Origin: JAQGMO01 sp050954505 | GTDB taxonomy: Bacteria; Pseudomonadota; Gammaproteobacteria; Burkholderiales; Burkholderiaceae_D | NCBI GenBank assembly: GCA_050954505.1 | Contig: JBPBPY010000400.1 | Coordinates: 1 to 11,005 of the forward strand | Direction: 5' to 3' | Length of the DNA: 11,005 nucleotides | Shown here: positions 6,149-11,005 of the stretch, piece after piece | How positions within the stretch are numbered: the first letter of the stretch is position 1 | Layout of the letters: every line of letters starts with the position of its first letter | Program-made: the position numbers and the translations under genes | The notes under the pieces: model-generated | The model's database searches: none | What the model was told of the DNA's origin: nothing | What the model saw: the letters and a program-made list of their open reading frames with translations, nothing else

Positions 6149-6305
6149 ATGTCCCAAGTGCGGTGCGGCTGCGCTGGCGGTTTCGCTGAACGATGCCCGC
6201 TGTAGATATTGCAATGCTGGCGATGGCAACCTGACACTGCCAGCGGCATCCGTGCAGCAGCGGCGCAGCGGCGGTTGGAATGCCGCAGAGCTTGTCCTAA
6301 AATAG
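6149..6305 (+). pseudogene. Possible broken zinc-ribbon gene
   Basis: From 6150 a frame reads CPKCGAAALAVSLNDARCRY, then CNAGDGNLTLP, and stops at TAG 6303-6305. The spacing C-x2-C-x13-C-x2-C and the CPKCG / CRYC context are typical of small zinc-ribbon proteins. The frame has no start: the codon just before Cys is TAA (6147-6149). An ATG does lie at 6149-6151, one base off this frame. If a TG dinucleotide had been lost from ATGTGTCCC, the original would have begun M-C-P-K-C-G. That makes a frameshifted gene plausible. Against it, no ribosome binding site is evident and the remnant is only 51 codons, so a chance frame cannot be excluded. Confidence 0.35.
6275..6303 (+). promoter_or_regulatory. 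Candidate sigma-70 promoter of the glycine-zipper gene
   Basis: TTGGAA (6275-6280) and TAAAAT (6298-6303) are separated by exactly 17 nt, with the -10 box matching consensus at five of six positions. Transcription would start near 6310, giving a leader of about 75 nt before ATG 6385 that includes the 11-bp tandem repeat. Confidence 0.5.
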
Positions 6306-6343
6306 GCAGACCGGCAGTCGATCGATTTCCATGCTTGTGAGTC

Positions 6344-6365
6344 GGATTACCGAAGGATTACCGAA
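6344..6365 (+). repeat. 11-bp perfect tandem direct repeat in the leader
   Basis: GGATTACCGAA occurs twice in direct succession (6344-6354 and 6355-6365), ending 19 nt before the start codon of the glycine-zipper gene. Eleven bases is about one helical turn, as for tandem half-sites of some response regulators. Its position downstream of the predicted promoter would fit repression or a leader effect, or it may be a recent duplication. Confidence 0.75.
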
Positions 6366-6384
6366 ACCAATTGAAAGAATCATC

Positions 6385-7023
6385 ATGATGATCAAACCTT
6401 TGCTTGTTGCCAGTTTGCTGCTTGCCACGGCAGCGCCACAACTTTCCATCGCCCAGAACCGCACCGGCAGCGAATACGGTCCCGATATCGTGCTCGCGCA
6501 AAACAATGGCTACAACTACCGCGACGACCACTATGACGGCAATCGTCCGCCACCGCCGCCGGCCGGTGCGCCTGCGGTATTTTCCGACAATGCTCGCGTG
6601 GTACGTGTGCAACCGCGCATCGAACAGGTCAGCATGCCGCAGGAAGAATGCCGCAATGAAGTCGAAACCGTGCAGGCGCCGAACAACAATGGCGGCCGTG
6701 GACTGGGCGGTGCGCTGATCGGCGGCATTGCCGGCGGCATCCTGGGCAACCAGGTTGGTGGCGGCAGCGGCCGCACCGCAGCCACGGCAATCGGCGCCAT
6801 CGGCGGCGCACTGGCCGGGGAGAACGTGGCCAACAATACCGCAGCTCCGCAAGGCTATGCACAGCGTGAAGTGCGCCGCTGCCATACCGTCAACCGGGTG
6901 GTGGAGCGCCCGAATGGCTATGACGTCACCTATCAGTACCAGGGCCGGAACTACTCCACTGTGATGGCCAACAGCCCGGGCAGCAGCATCCGCGTCAATG
7001 TGTTGGTCACGCCGGCGTATTGA
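6385..7023 (+). CDS. Periplasmic glycine-zipper 2TM domain protein
   Basis: This 212-residue protein begins with a signal peptide, MMIKPLLVASLLLATAAPQL, probably cleaved after SIA (residue 23); there is no lipobox cysteine. After a Pro/Asn-rich segment (about 40-65) comes the glycine zipper, GLGGALIGGIAGGILGNQVG (106-125) and GAIGGALAG (137-145), as in the Rickettsia 17-kDa antigen/SlyB-like families. The C-terminal part, from REVRRCHTVNRVVERPNGYD, is the usual soluble tail of such proteins and reads like a small beta domain. Cys89 and Cys166 could form a disulfide. The start at 6385 (or 6388) is preferred over 6331 because it gives a clean signal peptide; the ribosome binding site (GAAAGA) is weak. 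These proteins are thought to sit in or near the outer membrane; the exact role is unknown. The PBP gene begins 17 nt downstream. Confidence 0.85.
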   Translation: MMIKPLLVASLLLATAAPQLSIAQNRTGSEYGPDIVLAQNNGYNYRDDHYDGNRPPPPPAGAPAVFSDNARVVRVQPRIEQVSMPQEECRNEVETVQAPNNNGGRGLGGALIGGIAGGILGNQVGGGSGRTAATAIGAIGGALAGENVANNTAAPQGYAQREVRRCHTVNRVVERPNGYDVTYQYQGRNYSTVMANSPGSSIRVNVLVTPAY

Positions 7024-7040
7024 GCAGTGCAGCCTGACTG

Positions 7041-9704
7041 GTGAATGAAGCCCCGCAGCAGCCCGGCGCTGGCAAACGCTTGACAACCTGGGGGGCAAAC
7101 CGGTTCAAGCGTCTGATCGCAATCGTCTTGCTGATGCTGCGAGGGCTGGCATGGCTCTGGCAGCGCAGCTTTGCGCCGATGGCGGTGCGTGCTGCCCGCC
7201 ACGGCAAGGCTGCCATCCGTGGCACGAACGGCTGGCCCGGCCGATGCCTGCACGCACTGCGTGCCGTTGCATGGCTCGGCTGCGCCGCGCTGGGCCTGCT
7301 GGCGCTGTACAGCCTGGCGCTGGTGCCATTCACGCCCAGCATTGCCGATCTCAAAAAACAGAAAGCCGACCAGCCCAGTGTGTTGATGTCGGCCGATGGC
7401 AAGCGCCTGGCGGTGTTTGCGCGCATGAACCGCCAGTGGGTGCCACTGGCGCGCATTTCCCCGAATGTCACCGCAGCATTGATCGCCACCGAAGACCATC
7501 GCTTCTACCAGCATCATGGCATTGACCTGCGCCGTACCGCAGCGGTTGCTGCCAGGGCCATTGTGGGTGGCAGCGAAGGCGGCTCGACCATTACCCAGCA
7601 ATTGGCGCGCAACCTGTATCCCGAAGAGATCGGCCGTGACAGGACGCTGACCCGCAAGATCAAGGAAGTCATCACGGCGCTGAAGATTGAGCAGAGCTAC
7701 AGCAAACAGGAGATCCTCGAGACCTATCTCAACACGGTGCCATTCCTCTACAACGCATTCGGCATCGAAATGGCGGCGCGCACCTACTTCGACAAATCCG
7801 CAGCCAGACTGAGCGTGGTCGAGAGTGCCGCCTTGATCGGCATGCTCAAAGGCACCAGCTACTACAACCCGGTTCTCAATCCCGAACGGGCGCTGCGGCG
7901 CAGGAATGTGGTGCTGGCACAAATGCGCAAGCGCGAAGTCTTGACGCAAGCCGATTTTGAACTCTATTCAGCGCGGCCGATCAGGCTCGACTTCGAGCGC
8001 CAGGAAGTCGATCCTGGCTTGGCGCCGCATTTTGCCGAGCAGGTGCGCCGCTCGATGATCGATTGGGCCGACCGCAACAACTACAATCTGTATTCCGATG
8101 GCTTGATCATCACCACCGGCATCGATTCGCAATTGCAGGCGTATGCCGACCAGGCTGTGCAGCGACAGCTTGACCTGCTGCAGTCGGTTGCCGATGTCGA
8201 GTGGGGCCTGGATTCGGAACGCCTGGTATCGACGTCGGCAGCCAGTTATGCAGGCATGCGCCGGCGCGTCTCGCCGTTCGGTTATTTCTGGAAGCAGCGC
8301 AGCAGCGTGGTCGATGCCTTCGTCCGCGAAAGCACGCCCTATCGCAATGCGCTCGACGCAGGCACGGCCCCCGCGCTGGCGCTGGCGGCGTTGAGAAGCG
8401 ATCGCGTTTTCATGGAGACGCTGCGCAACGACAAGACGCGTTTGCAGACCGGCTTTGTGGCGCTTGACCCGCGCAATGGGCAGATCCGCGCCTGGGTAGG
8501 CAGCCGCGATTTCTCCAGCGACCAGTACGACCATGTCGTGCGTGCACAGCGCCAGCCGGGCTCGACTTTCAAACCTTTCGTGTATGGCGCCGCCCTTGAG
8601 CGCGGCATGTCGCCCGAACGCAGCTTCATCGATCAAGCGATCGACATCCGGGTGGGCAGGAATGAAGTCTGGCGACCCACCGACCTGACGCCGGCAAGCG
8701 GCAAGCCGATGAGCATGCGCGAAGGTTTGATGTATTCAAAAAACACCATTACCGCCCAGGTCATGCAGGAGGTCGGTCCGCAGCGCACGATCGATTTTGC
8801 CCGCCGCCTTGGCGTCGACCGCAGCAAGCTCGACGCCGTGCCGGCGCTGGCACTGGGTGTCTCGCCTGTGACGCCGCTGGAAATGGTGTCGGCCTATGGC
8901 GCCATCGCCAGCAGCGGCATACGCCATGACCCGGTCTATGTCACGCGGATTGCCGACCATGATGGCCATGTACTGGCAGAGTTTGCCAGCCCCGGCAGCC
9001 AGGCGATTTCAGCGCAGACCTCGGCGCAACTGGTCGACATGCTGCGCGGGGTGGTGCGGCAGGGCACCGGTGGAGCCGTGTGCAGCCGCTTTGGCCTGCG
9101 CGGCGATCTGGCCGGCAAGACCGGCACGACGCAAAACAATACCGATGGCTGGTTCATCCTGATGCATCCGCAGCTGGTGGCCGGCTCCTGGGTCGGCTTC
9201 AACGATACGCGTGTGACCATGCGCAGCAGTTACTGGGGGCAGGGCGCCCATAATGCGCTGTTCGTGGTGGGCGACTTTTTCCAGCATGCCTTGAAAACCA
9301 GGGCGCTGGATGGCAATGCCCGTTTTGCCGCTGCACCGCAGGACAATTCCCTGCTGGCCAGATTCCAGCGCCAGTTCGATGGTTTTTCGAGCAGCTGGTT
9401 TGACGCCTGGTCTGGACGGGGCGCAAGTCACAACGCACCTGTGGTTGCCGCAGGCAAGGGCGCCTCTGTATCGGGTGCCACACCCATGCCGGCGCGCCCG
9501 GTTCAACAGCCTGAAACGGGCAATGCTTCCGTAGCCGAAGCGGCGCCCTTGCCGCAGCCGCCCGCCGGGGACGCGATCCAGACGAACGCCTTGAACACTC
9601 CGGGCGCATCGAGCGATGGCGGGGAAGGCCCCGTGCCGGCCGAACTTCGCAGCGATGAGCTTGATCGTTTGCTGCGCCAGGCTGACCAGGAAACCGCTCC
9701 ATAG
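7041..9704 (+). CDS. Class A penicillin-binding protein (bifunctional)
   Basis: This 887-residue protein polymerises and cross-links peptidoglycan. The glycosyltransferase (GT51) domain spans about 110-320, with catalytic Glu151 in EDHRFYQHHG, then GGSTITQQLARNLY (180-193). The transpeptidase domain spans about 465-740, with nucleophile Ser508 in STFK (508-511), SKN (566-568) and KTGT (693-696). All key motifs are intact. The N-terminus has two hydrophobic stretches (about 25-40 and 73-95) where one membrane anchor is usual. The last 110 residues are a Pro/Ala/Gly-rich tail. The GTG start at 7041 has no clear ribosome binding site, and a stop at 7035-7037 excludes an upstream start; ATG 7134 would remove the first hydrophobic stretch. 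The short gap to the preceding gene suggests co-transcription. It resembles PBP1A-type enzymes, but which paralogue is unclear. Confidence 0.93.
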   Translation: MNEAPQQPGAGKRLTTWGANRFKRLIAIVLLMLRGLAWLWQRSFAPMAVRAARHGKAAIRGTNGWPGRCLHALRAVAWLGCAALGLLALYSLALVPFTPSIADLKKQKADQPSVLMSADGKRLAVFARMNRQWVPLARISPNVTAALIATEDHRFYQHHGIDLRRTAAVAARAIVGGSEGGSTITQQLARNLYPEEIGRDRTLTRKIKEVITALKIEQSYSKQEILETYLNTVPFLYNAFGIEMAARTYFDKSAARLSVVESAALIGMLKGTSYYNPVLNPERALRRRNVVLAQMRKREVLTQADFELYSARPIRLDFERQEVDPGLAPHFAEQVRRSMIDWADRNNYNLYSDGLIITTGIDSQLQAYADQAVQRQLDLLQSVADVEWGLDSERLVSTSAASYAGMRRRVSPFGYFWKQRSSVVDAFVRESTPYRNALDAGTAPALALAALRSDRVFMETLRNDKTRLQTGFVALDPRNGQIRAWVGSRDFSSDQYDHVVRAQRQPGSTFKPFVYGAALERGMSPERSFIDQAIDIRVGRNEVWRPTDLTPASGKPMSMREGLMYSKNTITAQVMQEVGPQRTIDFARRLGVDRSKLDAVPALALGVSPVTPLEMVSAYGAIASSGIRHDPVYVTRIADHDGHVLAEFASPGSQAISAQTSAQLVDMLRGVVRQGTGGAVCSRFGLRGDLAGKTGTTQNNTDGWFILMHPQLVAGSWVGFNDTRVTMRSSYWGQGAHNALFVVGDFFQHALKTRALDGNARFAAAPQDNSLLARFQRQFDGFSSSWFDAWSGRGASHNAPVVAAGKGASVSGATPMPARPVQQPETGNASVAEAAPLPQPPAGDAIQTNALNTPGASSDGGEGPVPAELRSDELDRLLRQADQETAP

Positions 9705-9888
9705 CAGGCTTGCTGGTCACGCTGTGCGGTGACATGCATTGGATGGTTTTCGAAGATCGATACAGGAGCTGTCGCTGATCGGTGGTCTGGTTTGCGCACA
9801 CCACCAGCACACGCTGCCGGCCCGCGCCTTCGCCTGCGCTTTTGCTCACGTTCTTTGCCGGACAAGTTGCTTTCCACAGCAAGCAAGC
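9705..9888. other. Intergenic gap between convergent genes
   Basis: No gene is seen between the PBP and the converging DUF4824 gene. The only structures are short stems: GTCAC (9716-9720) with GTGAC (9729-9733), and a 5-bp stem near 9865-9880. Neither is followed by a T-run, so no standard terminator can be named. Confidence 0.5.
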
Positions 9889-10761
9889 TTATTGGCCGGG
9901 TCCAATCACCCAGGGCTCCAGACGTTTGCCAAAGGCGAGACGGATTGCAGCACCAGGCTCTTGCGACAGCCAGGATCGACGAACCTCTTTCGGGATATTG
10001 ATTGCATCGGCATCAAGCGCCTCGATCAGCGCATCGATGCTGGCGTCCTTGCTGCCCTCGCGCGCAAGTGTGGCCCCACCCGCCGCAAGCTGGCGTGCGT
10101 TCGGATATGCGCGTATCCTGCCCGTGAGGATGGCATGGTGGCCACGGTCAGGGTAACGCGCGCGCAAGGCTGCCGGGTCCAGCCCGGCGTCGACAATGAA
10201 CAATCTGCTGGCTTGATGACGTTCTTCCTCCAGTTCGCGGCGACTCTCGTCAAAACGCCGCCCCTGTGATGCATCCTTGCCGGCAGCATCGCCCGTTGCT
10301 GCTGGTTCAGCCGCGGCGCGCATGGCAGCGTCGACGGATTGCCGATACGCCGGACCATTCATTTCAAGCACCAGGAACACGTCCTTTCTGGTGGCCTTGC
10401 GGCGCATGGAATCGGTCGCCAATGGCGCCGCTGCGCCGAGGTTGAAACCAAGCTCGGCAAGTTTCTTGTCATTGAGCCATGCGGGCTGGCTGTAACGCTG
10501 CCCTGTCCCGGGCGCGGAACCATTCACCGGGTCGGAGGCGCCGGCAAGCGGCAGTACACGCCACTGCAACCGTGCCACCAGGCCGCTGTCGACGTCACGC
10601 AGCCTCTGGCTGGGCATCTGGCCGAGTTCGCGTCCGGTAATGGTCAGGATGCTGTCGGGTTCGCCGCTGCGGTTGTAAGCCACCATCGAGAAGATGACGA
10701 GATTGACCACGACGATCAGCACAATCCCGGCCACAAAAGCAATTCTCGGCGTGCGTTTCAT
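9889..10761 (-). CDS. DUF4824 family membrane-anchored protein
   Basis: This 290-residue protein has a single N-terminal hydrophobic helix (about 8-29) followed by YNRSGEPDSILTITGREL (29-46) and LQWRVL (65-70). This is the usual opening of DUF4824 proteins, which are probably anchored in the inner membrane with a large periplasmic part. The rest is soluble, with a charged Ala/Glu/Arg-rich middle (about 145-185) and the tail SWLSQEPGAAIRLAFGKRLE. No enzymatic motif is known. The start at ATG 10761 has GGGAG 7-8 nt upstream, and the ATG overlaps the stop of the DUF2157-like gene (ATGA), so the two are probably translationally coupled. An extension to 10887 would lie inside that gene and is rejected. 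The family call is from memory of the motif. Confidence 0.75.
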   Translation of the reverse strand: MKRTPRIAFVAGIVLIVVVNLVIFSMVAYNRSGEPDSILTITGRELGQMPSQRLRDVDSGLVARLQWRVLPLAGASDPVNGSAPGTGQRYSQPAWLNDKKLAELGFNLGAAAPLATDSMRRKATRKDVFLVLEMNGPAYRQSVDAAMRAAAEPAATGDAAGKDASQGRRFDESRRELEEERHQASRLFIVDAGLDPAALRARYPDRGHHAILTGRIRAYPNARQLAAGGATLAREGSKDASIDALIEALDADAINIPKEVRRSWLSQEPGAAIRLAFGKRLEPWVIGPGQ

Positions 10762-11005
10762 GGTTGTTCTCCCGAACCGTCGGCTTGAAGGCGTAGCCGC
10801 ATGCGGCGAAAGACCGATATCAGCAAGATTGAAAACAAGCCCAGTAAAAAGAAAAACAGATACTTCGGTATCGCATCCCACCACCAATCAAAAAACTTGG
10901 TGTACAGGAAAATCGCGAACAGGACGGTGCCGGTTTGCGTGGTTTCATTCCATTTGCGCCGCACACCGAGCCAGATGGCACACGCACAAATGATGAAGCC
11001 GGCCA
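10758..11005 (-). CDS. DUF2157-like multi-pass membrane protein (3' end only)
   Basis: The frame is open from the right edge to TGA 10758-10760, so only the C-terminal 81 or so residues are present. It has a hydrophobic stretch (AGFIICACAIWLGVRRKW), then FAIFLYTKFFDWWWDAIPK and a strongly hydrophobic helix (YLFFFLLGLFSILLISVF) ending in a basic tail. This resembles the C-terminus of DUF2157/DUF4401-type membrane proteins, with the aromatic F-D-x-x-W-D loop between helices. These genes are commonly followed by a small membrane-anchored gene, as here. A GTG at 10964 is internal and is not taken as the start. Confidence 0.7.
   Translation of the reverse strand, partial: AGFIICACAIWLGVRRKWNETTQTGTVLFAIFLYTKFFDWWWDAIPKYLFFFLLGLFSILLISVFRRMRLRLQADGSGEQP

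Noticed and set aside
6358..7098. 246-residue minus-strand open frame
   Set aside because: It mirrors the glycine-zipper gene, whose signal peptide and zipper are clear; its Ala/His/Val-rich composition is typical of an antisense frame.
6951..7949. 332-residue minus-strand open frame
   Set aside because: It is antisense to the PBP glycosyltransferase domain, which has all its catalytic motifs.

Overview
The window looks like a chromosomal segment of a betaproteobacterium, most likely Burkholderiales and perhaps Oxalobacteraceae. This rests on moderately high GC content, an entericidin-like lipoprotein, a yqjD/yqjE envelope cluster, a DUF2157/DUF4824 pair and a large class A penicillin-binding protein. 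The family placement is inferred from gene content and protein style, not from an alignment. I see no rRNA, tRNA, transposase, integrase, phage structural gene or CRISPR array.

Layout from left to right. A cytoplasmic FrnE-like DsbA-family protein (105-752, +) is followed by a very small lipoprotein (828-1040, +). After a palindrome and a hairpin come an entericidin-type lipoprotein of 48 residues (1298-1444, -) and a large unrecognised protein of 815 residues (1574-4021, -). Next is a minus-strand envelope-stress-type cluster read in the order yqjD-like (5446-5874), yqjE-like (4927-5295) and a YqjK-like third gene (4337-4930); the last two overlap by ATGA. About 500 bp without an intact gene follow (5875-6384), holding a possible broken zinc-ribbon gene, a promoter and an 11-bp tandem duplication. 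Then come a glycine-zipper periplasmic protein (6385-7023, +) and, 17 nt later, a bifunctional class A PBP (7041-9704, +). Converging on these is a DUF4824 protein (9889-10761, -), translationally coupled to the 3' end of a DUF2157-like membrane protein that runs off the right edge.

Most of the window has a cell-envelope theme: two lipoproteins, membrane-anchored YqjD and YqjE, a glycine-zipper protein, a peptidoglycan synthase and two small membrane proteins. The exception is the 815-residue protein. It has a long, basic, disordered-looking N-terminal half, a linker of five 4-residue repeats and a mainly helical C-terminal half. I cannot assign it to a family. It is the best candidate for something undescribed; a secreted effector or nucleic-acid/host-interacting protein is possible but unproven. 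No coherent new multi-gene system is evident.
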